NCBI GenBank assembly: GCA_015487825.1
Contig: WFOZ01000026.1
Span: 1 to 10,640 of the forward strand
Direction of reading: 5' to 3'
Length of the DNA: 10,640 nt
Origin: Planctomycetaceae bacterium
GTDB lineage: Bacteria; Planctomycetota; Planctomycetia; Planctomycetales; Planctomycetaceae
A program made the position numbers and the translations under genes. Each line of letters starts with the position of its first letter. Position 1 is the stretch's first letter. A model generated the notes under the pieces. The model made no database searches, was not told the DNA's origin, and saw only the letters and a list, made by a program, of their open reading frames with translations. Shown piece by piece: positions 1 through 7,704 of the stretch.

Positions 1-717
1 CTTGCTGACGATCAGAAAGGGTTGCGATATCTTGAACCAGCACGGGTCGCAGCTTTCAAACTGGTTTCTGTTCTGCCGCAAAAGATGCGGAAATACATTG
101 GAGATTCTGCCGAATTCAGACACATTCGCATTGGGCCGACCGCTAATCTTGATGAAACTGATAACAATTATGATTTGATTTCTCAGGCTATACAGAATCG
201 TCAATGCGTCAACATAACATATCGAAGTTTTTTGGAACAGGCAGTGATTACAACGCGACTTAATCCCTACTGCTTCTTTTTTTCTCGTCGAGCCTGGTAT
301 GTAATTGGATTTTCATGGATACATGAGGAAGTCCGCACTTTTCATATGAAACGTTTTGAGCAGGTTGAAATCCTGGCGGATGAAAAGTACGAAATTCCAG
401 ATCATTTTTCGCTTGACAGTTATCTGGGTAATGCCTGGCACATGATTCGTGAGAAGGATGCCCCGCATCATGTGGTGGTTCAATTTGATCCGGTGATAGC
501 TGGAAGTGTTGCAGAAATTCGCTGGCACAAAACACAACGTATCGAAACGCTACCAGATGGGAGCATTCATTTTCATGTCGATGTTGAGGGGCTGAATGAA
601 ATCGTCTGGTGGGTTCTTGGCTATGGCAAGCAGGCCGTGGTGCTTGAACCGCCGGAGCTTCGCAAAAAAATAATGGAGCATGCTCAGTCTCTGGTTAAAC
701 GTTATCAGGAAAAGTGA
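1..717 (+). CDS. WYL-domain transcriptional regulator (YafY-like), 5' end cut off by the window
   Basis: The frame is open from base 1, so this is the C-terminal part (238 residues visible) of a longer protein. Any internal TTG or ATG start would be an artefact of the cut. From about visible residue 57 there is a WYL domain: an 'AIQNRQCVNITYRS' strand, 'RLNPYCFFFSRRAWYVIGF' (the WYL core, here WYV), and 'RTFHMKRFEQVEIL' with the expected arginine near the end. The last ~80 residues ('HHVVVQFDP...WWVLGYGKQAVVLEPPELRKKI') fit the WCX extension that follows WYL in this family. Family knowledge: an N-terminal winged HTH binds DNA, and the WYL domain senses a ligand, in several studied cases a nucleic acid. 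Here the HTH is not visible, so the family call is firm but the regulatory target is unknown. No partner gene is obvious, since the next gene starts 114 bases downstream. Confidence 0.88.
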   Translation, partial: LADDQKGLRYLEPARVAAFKLVSVLPQKMRKYIGDSAEFRHIRIGPTANLDETDNNYDLISQAIQNRQCVNITYRSFLEQAVITTRLNPYCFFFSRRAWYVIGFSWIHEEVRTFHMKRFEQVEILADEKYEIPDHFSLDSYLGNAWHMIREKDAPHHVVVQFDPVIAGSVAEIRWHKTQRIETLPDGSIHFHVDVEGLNEIVWWVLGYGKQAVVLEPPELRKKIMEHAQSLVKRYQEK

Positions 718-781
718 ATTTAATTCATTTGATATTCAGAATTCGAAATGTGTTTCTTTTTATTGTCGGTTCCGGGAATGT

Positions 782-803
782 AACAGGCTCCCTTAACCTG
801 TTT
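782..803 (+). terminator. Weak hairpin after the WYL gene
   Basis: AACAGG (782-787) and CCTGTT (797-802) pair into a six-base stem with a nine-base loop, followed only by a short T run. The position, 65 bases after the WYL stop and 30 bases before the next start, suits a weak terminator or a leader hairpin of the next gene. It lacks the U-tract of a strong terminator. Confidence 0.25.
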
Positions 804-831
804 CCGTGTAGGTGGTTGAGGCCTTTGTCAG

Positions 832-1854
832 ATGTTTCCTGTTGACCTGAAATCATCATTTTTGTATGACTCAGGTTCGTTGACTAAAAGGCTTTTCGAG
901 TTCCGGCATCATTATCAACAGTGGCAAGGGATGGGAATGGATTTTCATACCTCAGAGACAATTCAAGATGAATTACCTTTGCTTCGTCCATTGAGGTTGC
1001 TTGCGTTGGGAGCAAAAGAACCTGATTGGAATTTTTTGCAGGCTCGCCTGGAGCGTCAGGAATGGGAATTGAAGCAGGTTGTCTGGAACCGTGACCTTTT
1101 GCAGACGCATCAGAATCTACGAACTGAACATTGGGATTGTCTGGTGATTTCCCTGTTTGATGATGAGGATCAGTTCAGTCAGAAAGAGCTTGATTCATTT
1201 CTGGCAGCCATTCGCGAAAGTGGGTTATCAATTGCAGTTCTGGGTCTGGCTTCTTCTCTGGATGTCGAATTAGCCGAGATGTTTCAAAAATATCAATGTG
1301 ATTTTCATGAAATACGAGCTGGCTGGTTTTCGCCGGTCACTGCCAGCCTGATACAGCGCACCATGCATCTCCAGCAAATTGCACTGGAAAATCAGAAACT
1401 GCGCAACAAAGAAAATCAACGCAGCCGCAGGGAGCAGGAAGAAGCAGAAGTTATTCTCGGCCAGCAGCGATCTTTGTTACAGGAAATTCTCAAAGAACAA
1501 AACAGTATTGCTCAAAACAATTTACAGGATGAGTCGTCCTCTCAAATGCAGAATGAGATCGCTGATCTTCTGCAGAATAATCACTCTGCCGATCCGAGGT
1601 ACGAGCAGACATTGCGAAGTTTTGTAATTATGGGAGCAGGTCGATTAGAGAACGAATTATCTCAGCTTGCAGGTGAACTTCAGGCAGAGGGGAATACTCC
1701 ACGAGAGCTGTTGGCCATGCATCTGGGGTGCCTGGAAAGACTTGTGGAGGGGCTCGGGTACCGCAGTTCCCGCCACGTTATTCAAAGAGCGGATCAGATG
1801 TTACTGGAAATGATGGTTCATCTTGCGGACAATTACCGCTGTAAAGTTGCCTGA
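832..1854 (+). CDS. Hypothetical protein: predicted pseudo-receiver domain, coiled coil and conserved-looking C-terminal helical region
   Basis: The product has 340 residues with no signal peptide or membrane segment, so it is probably cytoplasmic. Residues ~53-180 read like a response-regulator fold: strand 'LRLLALG' (54-60), helix, strand 'WDCLVISL' (101-108), helix, strand 'LSIAVLGL' (132-139), helix, then 'CDFHEIRAG' (156-164) and a last helix. The acidic pocket is not evident after the first strand, and the phospho-acceptor site after the third strand reads ISLFDDED, so phosphorylation is doubtful. Residues ~178-245 form a charged, Gln/Glu-rich coiled coil ('LENQKLRNKENQRSRREQEE'). The C-terminus ('CLERLVEGLGYRSSRHVIQR...LLEMMVHLADNYR') is a compact helical segment that I cannot assign to a named domain. 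ATG 832 gives the longest frame. ATG 931 or 937 (residues 34 and 36), just after AAGGG, would also keep every domain. The receiver call is inferred from the secondary-structure pattern only. Confidence 0.75.
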   Translation: MFPVDLKSSFLYDSGSLTKRLFEFRHHYQQWQGMGMDFHTSETIQDELPLLRPLRLLALGAKEPDWNFLQARLERQEWELKQVVWNRDLLQTHQNLRTEHWDCLVISLFDDEDQFSQKELDSFLAAIRESGLSIAVLGLASSLDVELAEMFQKYQCDFHEIRAGWFSPVTASLIQRTMHLQQIALENQKLRNKENQRSRREQEEAEVILGQQRSLLQEILKEQNSIAQNNLQDESSSQMQNEIADLLQNNHSADPRYEQTLRSFVIMGAGRLENELSQLAGELQAEGNTPRELLAMHLGCLERLVEGLGYRSSRHVIQRADQMLLEMMVHLADNYRCKVA

Positions 1855-1881
1855 AGACTCGATTGAGTTTCGTTTTGCTTC

Positions 1882-1887
1882 TATAAT
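1882..1887 (+). promoter_or_regulatory. Perfect -10 box (TATAAT) upstream of the radical SAM gene
   Basis: TATAAT lies 58 bases before ATG 1945, in the 90-base gap after the previous stop. No good -35 is found at 16-18 bases; TTGAGT at 1863 is only 13 bases away. A small bulged hairpin follows at 1899-1922 (GAAA..CTGA, loop CTGGAA, TCAG TTTC). It suggests the radical SAM gene has its own promoter rather than depending wholly on read-through. Confidence 0.35.
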
Positions 1888-1944
1888 GAATCTGGTCGGA
1901 AATTCTGACTGGAATCAGTTTCTCTCAATAGTAAATCGAAACCA

Positions 1945-2814
1945 ATGCCCAAATCCAAGCCGTTGAAACAGTTTAGTGATCATGCGACTTCGTTTGAGAA
2001 CAATGCGTACGCATACCCTGTTGTGTCCCGTCGCAGCGGAGGGATTTCTTTAGGAGTTAATCTTAATCCTGATAAAACCTGTAATTTTGATTGCATTTAT
2101 TGTCAGGTAGATCGCCATGTCCCGGCAGCAGTTCAAAAAGTTGACGAGCAGATTCTGCTTAAAGAACTGGAAGGACTCCTTACCGCCTATCGTAGCGGGA
2201 CACTGTTTGAGCATCCGAAGTTTCATGATTTACCCGAAAAATGGCGTGGGCTGAACTCGATCGCTTTTGCAGGGGATGGAGAGCCGACCAGCTATCGGCG
2301 GTTTCCGGAAATTATCCAGGCAGTTATTCAATTAAAGCAGGCTGCCGGATTACCTGATGTTCCTTTGATTTTAATTTCAAACGCAACACTGTTTGAGCGG
2401 GAAGCAGTCAGGCAAGGCTTGCAATTGATAACAGATGACGCAGGAGAAATCTGGGCCAAGTTGGATGCAGGGACTCAGGATTATTATCAGCAAATTGATC
2501 GTACGGTTGTTTCGCTTGATAAAGTGTTGAAAAACATAACAGAACTTGCCCGGCAGACGCCGGTTATTATTCAAAGTTTATTCATGAACATCAACGGGCA
2601 AGCTCCCGCGTTTGAGGAAATTGATGCTTATTGCCAGAGATTGAACGAAATAATCAACGCTGGTGGGAAAATTAAGCTCGTGCAGATTTATACTGTTGCC
2701 AGAATGCCAGCCGAAGCCTGTGTCACTTCACTTGGCAATCACGAAGTTGATCAGATCGCAGAAACAGTTCGTGAAAAAACCGGCTTACAAGTAGAGAGTT
2801 ATTACGGCAACTGA
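1945..2814 (+). CDS. Radical SAM protein, COG0731-like family
   Basis: The 289-residue product has the radical SAM cluster motif CNFDCIYC (Cys46, Cys50, Cys53; CX3CX2C), which ligates a [4Fe-4S] cluster used to cleave S-adenosylmethionine. It is preceded by 'RRSGGISLGVNLNPDKT'. GDGEPT at 110-115 is the conserved glycine-rich SAM-contact motif, and 'LILISNATL' (~141-149) and 'IWAKLDAG' (~168-175) fit later strands of the partial TIM barrel. No extra cysteine cluster or C-terminal SPASM-type domain is visible, so this is a minimal radical SAM enzyme. The family is annotated as Fe-S oxidoreductase and is distantly related to TYW1-type wyosine enzymes, but the substrate is unknown. ATG 1945 is the natural start because the motif spacing is typical. 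No clear Shine-Dalgarno is seen. It has its own -10 box and ends 93 bases from the convergent DUF1501 gene. Confidence 0.9.
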   Translation: MPKSKPLKQFSDHATSFENNAYAYPVVSRRSGGISLGVNLNPDKTCNFDCIYCQVDRHVPAAVQKVDEQILLKELEGLLTAYRSGTLFEHPKFHDLPEKWRGLNSIAFAGDGEPTSYRRFPEIIQAVIQLKQAAGLPDVPLILISNATLFEREAVRQGLQLITDDAGEIWAKLDAGTQDYYQQIDRTVVSLDKVLKNITELARQTPVIIQSLFMNINGQAPAFEEIDAYCQRLNEIINAGGKIKLVQIYTVARMPAEACVTSLGNHEVDQIAETVREKTGLQVESYYGN

Positions 2815-2841
2815 GCGACAGTGGCAAGCAGAAACGTTACA

Positions 2842-2889
2842 GAAGATTGACCAGAGAATTCTCTAGTGCGTTGGTTCTTCCTCTCTTTT
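2842..2889 (+). terminator. Imperfect terminator between convergent genes
   Basis: GAAGA (2842-2846) plus ACCA (2850-2853) can pair with TGGT (2872-2875) plus TCTTC (2876-2880), with a three-base bulge. The loop contains the palindrome GAGAATTCTC (2854-2863), and CTCTCTTTT follows. It lies in the 93-base gap between convergent stop codons, where a terminator for the radical SAM gene is expected. The stem is bulged, so this is only a candidate. Confidence 0.3.
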
Positions 2890-2907
2890 AATGGCTGAAA
2901 ATTTCTG

Positions 2908-4173
2908 TTACGCCTCAATCAACTCTTTAATCGGGCTTCCATCGCAAAGGGCTAATGGGCGACCGATCGGTGTAATTAATTCCTTGTCTGGATCGATATT
3001 GAGTTGTCGCAGAATTGTTGCGTACAAATCCGGCACGGTCAGAGGGTTTTCGGGATCTGTTTTTTCGCCTGTGGGATCCGTTTTTCCGATAATTCTTCCC
3101 GCGCGAATTCCGCCGCCACCGATGACTGCGGGAAAACCGGTAGGCCAGTGATCTCGACCATCGAGTGGATTGATTTGCGGAGAACGACCGAATTCTCCAA
3201 TACATAATACGATAGTCGAATCAAATAAATCCCGTTCTCTAAGATCCTGGATCAGGGCAGAAAACGCCGGGTCGAGATCTTTCGCGCGATTGGTATGTGC
3301 TTCGAAATTATTTGTGTGTGCATCGAATCCCTGTAACGTTACTTCAATAGATCTCACGCCAACTTCGACAAGCCGGCGGGCGACCAGGCAACCTCGCCCA
3401 AAGCGGGAGTCTCCATATTTTTCTTTTGTTGATTCAGGTTCATCATCAATTTCGAAAGCACTTAGTTGTTTGGATGACATCATTTTCAATGCTCGTTCCA
3501 CCGTATTGTCATGCAGCGAACGTTTCACTTGCAAATTACGTCCCTGGCTGAATGCTCGTGAAACTACTGCCAGGGAATCGAGCCTTGTTTTTTGTCTTTT
3601 CTCCTGTACCTGGGCACGCATATTCTGGATATTATTTCCCGGATTGAAAATGCGGAATGCGTCGTATTGGTCCCCGAAGTATCCGCCGCGTCCGGGCCAT
3701 TCCCCACCTCCCAGGGAGACATATTGTGGGATTTCCAAACCTTTGACCGGTTTTTGTTGAGCGATGATGGCTCCCAAAGCAGGATATTTGGTGGTTGGGT
3801 CGGGTCGGTAACCTGTTTTTACAAAAGCAGTTGCCCGTTCATGGTCACCTTCTTTGCTGACAAGCGAGCGAATGACTGACATATGTTGAATCTGCTCTGC
3901 AACAAGCGGGTAGTGATGAGCGATTTTCAAACCGGGTAAAGTGGTATCAATGGCTTTGGTTGGGCCACCAATTGGGGTTCCCGGATGAGGATCCCAGGTT
4001 TCCAACTGGCTTGGCCCGCCTGACATCCAAAGTGTAATAAAAGAAGTTGCCCGTTCAACGCCCCTTTTTTCTGCTGCTTTGGAACGCATCCCCGGTAGCA
4101 TCAATGACACTCCCAGTCCGGAAGCAAGCTGTAGAAAGTGGCGTCGATTTGAATCTGTCTTGAAATTATTCAT
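2908..4173 (-). CDS. DUF1501 domain protein with twin-arginine signal
   Basis: The 421-residue product begins with a Tat-type leader: Arg10-Arg11 in 'SNRRHFLQLASGLGVSLML', followed by a hydrophobic run and 'RSKAAEKR', so a folded protein is probably exported across the inner membrane. The mature part carries the DUF1501 signatures 'MSGGPSQLETWDPHPG' (50-65), 'GRDHWPTGFPAVIGGGGI' (from 339) and 'VPDLYATILRQLNID' near the end. DUF1501 belongs to the alkaline phosphatase/sulfatase-like fold class, but its activity is not established, so I give no reaction. It lies 94 bases downstream of the DUF1549/DUF1553 gene on the same strand, the usual order for this pair in planctomycetes, which implies a common transcript and joint function. 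Length is ordinary for the family, with no visible frameshift. No strong ribosome binding site is seen before ATG 4173, but the signal peptide fixes the start. Confidence 0.93.
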   Translation of the reverse strand: MNNFKTDSNRRHFLQLASGLGVSLMLPGMRSKAAEKRGVERATSFITLWMSGGPSQLETWDPHPGTPIGGPTKAIDTTLPGLKIAHHYPLVAEQIQHMSVIRSLVSKEGDHERATAFVKTGYRPDPTTKYPALGAIIAQQKPVKGLEIPQYVSLGGGEWPGRGGYFGDQYDAFRIFNPGNNIQNMRAQVQEKRQKTRLDSLAVVSRAFSQGRNLQVKRSLHDNTVERALKMMSSKQLSAFEIDDEPESTKEKYGDSRFGRGCLVARRLVEVGVRSIEVTLQGFDAHTNNFEAHTNRAKDLDPAFSALIQDLRERDLFDSTIVLCIGEFGRSPQINPLDGRDHWPTGFPAVIGGGGIRAGRIIGKTDPTGEKTDPENPLTVPDLYATILRQLNIDPDKELITPIGRPLALCDGSPIKELIEA

Positions 4174-4267
4174 TGTTACGACTTTGCTGAAATGTGATCT
4201 ACTTCATCATAAACAGACCAAGCCTGCGAGGAAGCAGAGGAGAGCTTCGTTGCTCACTTGAGGCCTG

Positions 4268-5914
4268 TTAATGGTTCCATGAAAATTCGGGGGTGTTAAA
4301 AAGTACCCAGTGGAGATCATATGTTTTTTGAGAACTTTTTTTCTTGTTTTCTTCAGCCCAAAGGTTGAGAAAGTATTGTTGCTCCTGCTGAGTCGGCCGT
4401 CTGGAAAGACATGTCAGGTAGCTGTTTTCAAGCATTTTTTCAGGTGAGCTTGATGCAATTGCAATGCGGGGAGTAGCATTAAACGGACTAGGGTTCGTCA
4501 TATCTTTGGCAAGCTGTCCGTTCATACGCAGCAATGCCTGGGGAACAGTCCCGGCTCGTTCATCCAGCTCTTCATCACCCACGTCGCCGTATTCGTCGAT
4601 AAATTCTGATTCACGAACCAGTTTAACTGTTCTTGTCAGCAAATTTGAATTCTGATCAACTGTTTTTATTGAAGCAGCTTGTAGCATCGAGCCGACGACC
4701 TGCTCGGGACGCAGTCTGATCAGAGGGAAGACCGCCCAGTGGTCGATCATGTTGCGCAACAGGTCAGAGTCTTCAGTTTCGTGTCTGGAATCGAGCCGAA
4801 AGGTTTTTGAGGCTGCGATGACTTCTATTAACCGTTTTATGTTGTATCCATTTTTAACAAAATCATCAGCAAGAATATCCAATACGGTTTTGTTTGTATC
4901 AGATAATTCTACTTCAGGGTCCGGCAAATCATCGACAGGAGTGAAATAAGGAGCACCTTCCGAATACGCTTTACCAAACATTAACGCCCAGATGCGGTTG
5001 ACAGTTGCTCTGGCAAAGCGGCGATTTTCAGGATGAGTGCACCAGTGAGCCAGCTTTTCTCTTTCAGTTCCTTCTTTCGGGAGCCACTGCTGACCGAACG
5101 GAACAGATGATGCAATTTCCCGTTTCTCCAACGTTTCACGATCTTCAATTTCGTACTTCTTGTTGAGGTCGTCTTCAACGCCAAAGGGAGAGAGTTTCAC
5201 TTGTCCAAAATAAGCAGCCAGTCCTTCAAATTCGTCCTGCTTCCAGTCTGCAAAGGGATGATCGTGGCACTGCGCACAATCCATTCGCTGTCCTAAAACC
5301 GCTCGCACGGTCCGACCGGCCAATTTATTTGGTGTCGGAACTTCCTCCATCACCGAATGCGTGATGAAGTTTGTCGCTGGATCTCCCGTCCATAAACCCT
5401 GCTGCGAAATCATTTCACGTACAAACTCATCATATGGGCGGTTCTTGCGAAACTGATCTGCGATCCAACTTGTGAAACGGTCTCTGCGATATACAAGAAA
5501 CGGTTCCAGCTGAGTACCAACGTAAGAACGGGCTATACGCTCTGCAAAATAATCGCCAAATCGTGAGTCTTCCAGCATTTCCCTGCACCAGTGAGCGAGA
5601 CGATTTTCCCGCTTGTCAGATTCAAAACGGCGAATTTCCTCCAGGGAAGGAATTGTGCCATGCAGGGCTAACGAGAGTCGCCTGAGAACTGCCAGCTCCG
5701 GAGCCGGTCCAGCAGCTTGAAATTTTTCATCTTTCCATTGCTTTTCGAAAAAATAATCGAGTTCCGCAACAGTCTTCTCTATATCGGAAGGGGCAGGCAG
5801 GTTCGCTTGATTTGAGACTGAAATATCGAACTGCGGGAAAGCTGCCGCCGCGACGATCCAGGCCAGCAGCAGAACCACACCCAGAACAGGGATATATGTC
5901 AAACGGCTCTTCAT
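4268..5914 (-). CDS. DUF1549 and DUF1553 domain protein, short form without a cytochrome c-like domain
   Basis: The 548-residue product has one N-terminal hydrophobic helix (residues ~5-26, 'LTYIPVLGVVLLLAWIVAAA'), so it is exported or membrane-anchored. DUF1549 spans about 45-240, with 'VLRRLSLALHGTIPSLEEI', 'DRFTSWIADQFRKNRPYDEF' and the family's CAQCHDHPF motif (Cys213, Cys216, His217). DUF1553 spans about 285-545, with 'HWCTHPENRRFARATVNRIW' and a C-terminal 'DLHWVLFNTPEFSWNH'. Many planctomycete relatives are longer and carry an N-terminal planctomycete cytochrome c (PSC) domain, concanavalin-like or other modules. Here only ~20 residues separate the anchor from DUF1549. CXXCH could bind haem but is part of the DUF1549 core, so haem ligation is unproven. 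The start is supported by AAAAGG and AGGAA just before ATG 5914. It probably heads the transcript that includes DUF1501. Confidence 0.93.
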   Translation of the reverse strand: MKSRLTYIPVLGVVLLLAWIVAAAAFPQFDISVSNQANLPAPSDIEKTVAELDYFFEKQWKDEKFQAAGPAPELAVLRRLSLALHGTIPSLEEIRRFESDKRENRLAHWCREMLEDSRFGDYFAERIARSYVGTQLEPFLVYRRDRFTSWIADQFRKNRPYDEFVREMISQQGLWTGDPATNFITHSVMEEVPTPNKLAGRTVRAVLGQRMDCAQCHDHPFADWKQDEFEGLAAYFGQVKLSPFGVEDDLNKKYEIEDRETLEKREIASSVPFGQQWLPKEGTEREKLAHWCTHPENRRFARATVNRIWALMFGKAYSEGAPYFTPVDDLPDPEVELSDTNKTVLDILADDFVKNGYNIKRLIEVIAASKTFRLDSRHETEDSDLLRNMIDHWAVFPLIRLRPEQVVGSMLQAASIKTVDQNSNLLTRTVKLVRESEFIDEYGDVGDEELDERAGTVPQALLRMNGQLAKDMTNPSPFNATPRIAIASSSPEKMLENSYLTCLSRRPTQQEQQYFLNLWAEENKKKSSQKTYDLHWVLFNTPEFSWNH

Positions 5915-6133
5915 TTCCTGTGCCTTTTCAACAGAAAGAACTTTGAAGCAGACTCCGGTGCCAGCTTCACATGAATATACTCGTTAAAACTTCTATCTGG
6001 TTTCAAAAATAAACGAAACTCAGAAGAAATACGGGGAGTATTACCTCTCAGACAGTTCTTAGTCTCACTTTCCCGGCTCATATTGAATTGGAAATTCAGC
6101 AGTATTGCCTCAGCGAGAAGAAAGAGAGTGGTC

Positions 6134-7438
6134 ATGGTTTCAATCAAGGTACTCACCAGCGATGCAGAGAAGAACCTGCAGATGGAAAACCATGTCGGTG
6201 ATGCTCAGGACGAGGCCCGCATAGACTCGACAGCTTCAAGCGAAAAGGCCACTGTATCACACGATACCGCACGAGTGGACAGTAGCGAAGTCGTCTCTTC
6301 AATTCAGATGGAATTACTTCAGGAATCCAGGCCAATTCCTCGTCCCTGGCGGCATCCGATTCGTTTTGCCGGCTGGATGATTCAGGGCGCATTTGGATTG
6401 GCTTCACTTGTTTTTCTGCTGGCTGTTTTGGCTGCGATTCCGATTATCAATATTCTGGCACTCGGATATCTGCTCGATGCAGAAGGTCGAGTTGCGCGCA
6501 CGGGAAAAATAACTCAAGGCTTTCCGTTGTTTCCTCAAGCCAAACGCCTGGGCGGAATTATGATTGGAGTAATGATCTTCCTGCTCCCTTTGAGATACCT
6601 GGGGGGTTTTACTACAGATGCAGAAATTGTTGATCCAAACTCGATAAATACTCATATTTTTGAATTGTTGACTTTCGTGACAGCGGTGATAATTTTCTCG
6701 CATCTGCTGTTTGCCTTAGGACGTGGCGGCAGTTTGAGTTGTTTTTTCAGACCAGTTAAAAATGTGAAGTGGATGATCGGCCAGCTGAGATCCCGCAATT
6801 ATCTAATTCAGGCTTCGGCTTCTGTTCGGGAATTTGTAAAGAGTTTGCGATTAGTGGAAAGCTTCAAGCTTGGTTTTCTGGGGGCAATTGGTGTTTTGAT
6901 GTGGACGTTTTTTCCAACTCTGCTTTATTCAGCCGCAGATTCATCGGAAGGAATTCAGGTTCTCGTCACAATATTCGGAGGCTTATTGTTGATGCTGGTC
7001 GTCAGTTGGTTACCTGCTTTGCAAGCGGGTTATGCCTGTGAAGGTAAGTTTTCTGCTTATAAACAACTTGGAGAAGCTCGCTTGCTCTTTCGAAGAACAC
7101 CTATGTTATGGACCCTGGCGTTACTGCTTGGTTACGCGTTGAGTCTGGTGCTTTATCTTTTTAAGATTGCCGCACCGCCGCAGGATGGCCTTTGGATGAT
7201 GACTATCGTTTTCATCGCAGCCATTTACCCGGCTCGAATTTTCATTGCCTGGGTTTATGCACGTTCAAAAAGGATCGAAACACAACCGCACTTCCTGTGG
7301 AGATGGTTGTGGAGTTTAACAACCGTAGGACTGTGCGGTTTCTACGTTCTGATGCTGTTTTTCGCCAGAGACATTGGAGCCAACGGCAAGGTGGTATTGT
7401 ACGAGCAACCACTGCTGATGATTCCCTCTCCATTTTAG
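6134..7438 (+). CDS. Polytopic membrane protein, function unknown
   Basis: The 434-residue product has a polar, acidic N-terminal region (1-75, rich in Asp, Glu and Ser) and then about eight hydrophobic segments, roughly at 84-113, 137-158, 174-196, 246-266, 276-298, 324-343, 353-373 and 388-411. Features between helices include 'LGYLLDAEGRVARTG' (110-124), 'GFPLFPQAKRLGG' (129-141) and 'ACEGKFSAYKQLGEARLLFR' (301-320). The 'GYLLDAEGRVARTG' style is one I associate with conserved planctomycete membrane proteins (DUF4013-like at best), so no transport or enzymatic role is claimed. ATG 6134 is preferred because purine-rich GAGAAGAAAGAGAG lies just upstream. A TTG at 6083 would add 17 residues, and ATG 6182 would remove 16. 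The gene is divergent from the DUF1549/DUF1553 unit, with 219 bases between starts. Its downstream gap holds inverted repeats that may stop transcription. Confidence 0.8.
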   Translation: MVSIKVLTSDAEKNLQMENHVGDAQDEARIDSTASSEKATVSHDTARVDSSEVVSSIQMELLQESRPIPRPWRHPIRFAGWMIQGAFGLASLVFLLAVLAAIPIINILALGYLLDAEGRVARTGKITQGFPLFPQAKRLGGIMIGVMIFLLPLRYLGGFTTDAEIVDPNSINTHIFELLTFVTAVIIFSHLLFALGRGGSLSCFFRPVKNVKWMIGQLRSRNYLIQASASVREFVKSLRLVESFKLGFLGAIGVLMWTFFPTLLYSAADSSEGIQVLVTIFGGLLLMLVVSWLPALQAGYACEGKFSAYKQLGEARLLFRRTPMLWTLALLLGYALSLVLYLFKIAAPPQDGLWMMTIVFIAAIYPARIFIAWVYARSKRIETQPHFLWRWLWSLTTVGLCGFYVLMLFFARDIGANGKVVLYEQPLLMIPSPF

Positions 7439-7453
7439 TACTTCCCGATAGAA

Positions 7454-7483
7454 AACAGTTCGCAGAGTCTGCTATTGCGGATC
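7454..7483 (+). repeat. Degenerate REP-like hairpin copy, plus orientation
   Basis: AACAGTTC (7454-7461) followed by GTCTGC-TATT-GCGGAT (7467-7482) matches the copy at 10600-10640 (AACTGTTC..., GGTCCGC-TATT-GCGGACC). Two changes leave the RNA stem paired through G-U wobbles (G-U, U-A, C-G, U-G, G-C, C-G). It sits in inverted orientation to the copy at 7513-7556. Confidence 0.55.
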
Positions 7484-7512
7484 ATTGCATGACATGGAAG
7501 TCTCGAGCCCCC

Positions 7513-7556
7513 AGCGTGGTCCGCAATAGCGGACCACGCTCAACGCTATTGAATAA
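7513..7556 (-). repeat. REP-like palindrome with perfect 12-base stem
   Basis: AGCGTGGTCCGC (7513-7524), loop AATA, GCGGACCACGCT (7529-7540) form a perfect stem-loop. Read on the minus strand, the flank (TTATTCAATAGCGTTGAGCG, 7537-7556) resembles the sequence before the palindrome at 10623 (TTATT...CAGCGTTGGCGT), so the two are copies of one element. It lies 75 bases after the membrane protein stop and could also act as a transcription barrier, although no T-run follows. Together with 7454-7483 it forms an inverted pair, as in bacterial REP/BIME arrangements. Confidence 0.7.
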
Positions 7557-7641
7557 CTTTTCCCTGACTGTTATTCTCCAAAAATACCGATAATTCATGG
7601 AATCCCTCTCACGTATCAACTCAGCTTTGACGTACAGGAGG

Positions 7642-7670
7642 TTGAGACTCCAGTTTTCCAATAATATTCT
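7642..7670 (+). promoter_or_regulatory. Candidate sigma-70-type promoter for the Cys/His-rich protein
   Basis: TTGAGA (7642-7647, five of six to consensus) and TATTCT (7665-7670, four of six) are separated by 17 bases, placing a start of transcription about 28 bases before ATG 7705. This is inference from consensus only; planctomycete promoters are poorly defined. Confidence 0.3.
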
Positions 7671-7704
7671 GTGGTCAGGTCGGTTTTGTTGATCAGGGTG
7701 TTGG

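Noticed and set aside
2853..2864. Perfect palindrome AGAGAATTCTCT as an operator
   Set aside because: It sits between convergent stop codons, not near a promoter, and is more simply explained as part of a terminator-like stem.
3170..3760. Plus-strand frame of 196 codons opposite the DUF1501 gene
   Set aside because: It is antisense to a well-conserved DUF1501 coding sequence and its translation is low-complexity Ser/Arg-rich, typical of a shadow frame.
4174..4267. Promoter or terminator in the 94-base gap between the DUF1549/DUF1553 and DUF1501 genes
   Set aside because: Only a five-base stem (GAAGC/GCTTC on the minus strand) without a T run was found, and no convincing promoter boxes, so the two genes are treated as one transcript.
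7454..7556. CRISPR-like repeat array
   Set aside because: Only two copies occur here, they are inverted relative to one another and there are no regular spacers or cas genes.
7192..7593. Plus-strand frame of 133 codons
   Set aside because: More than half is a frame shadow of the membrane protein gene; the rest runs through the REP-like hairpins.
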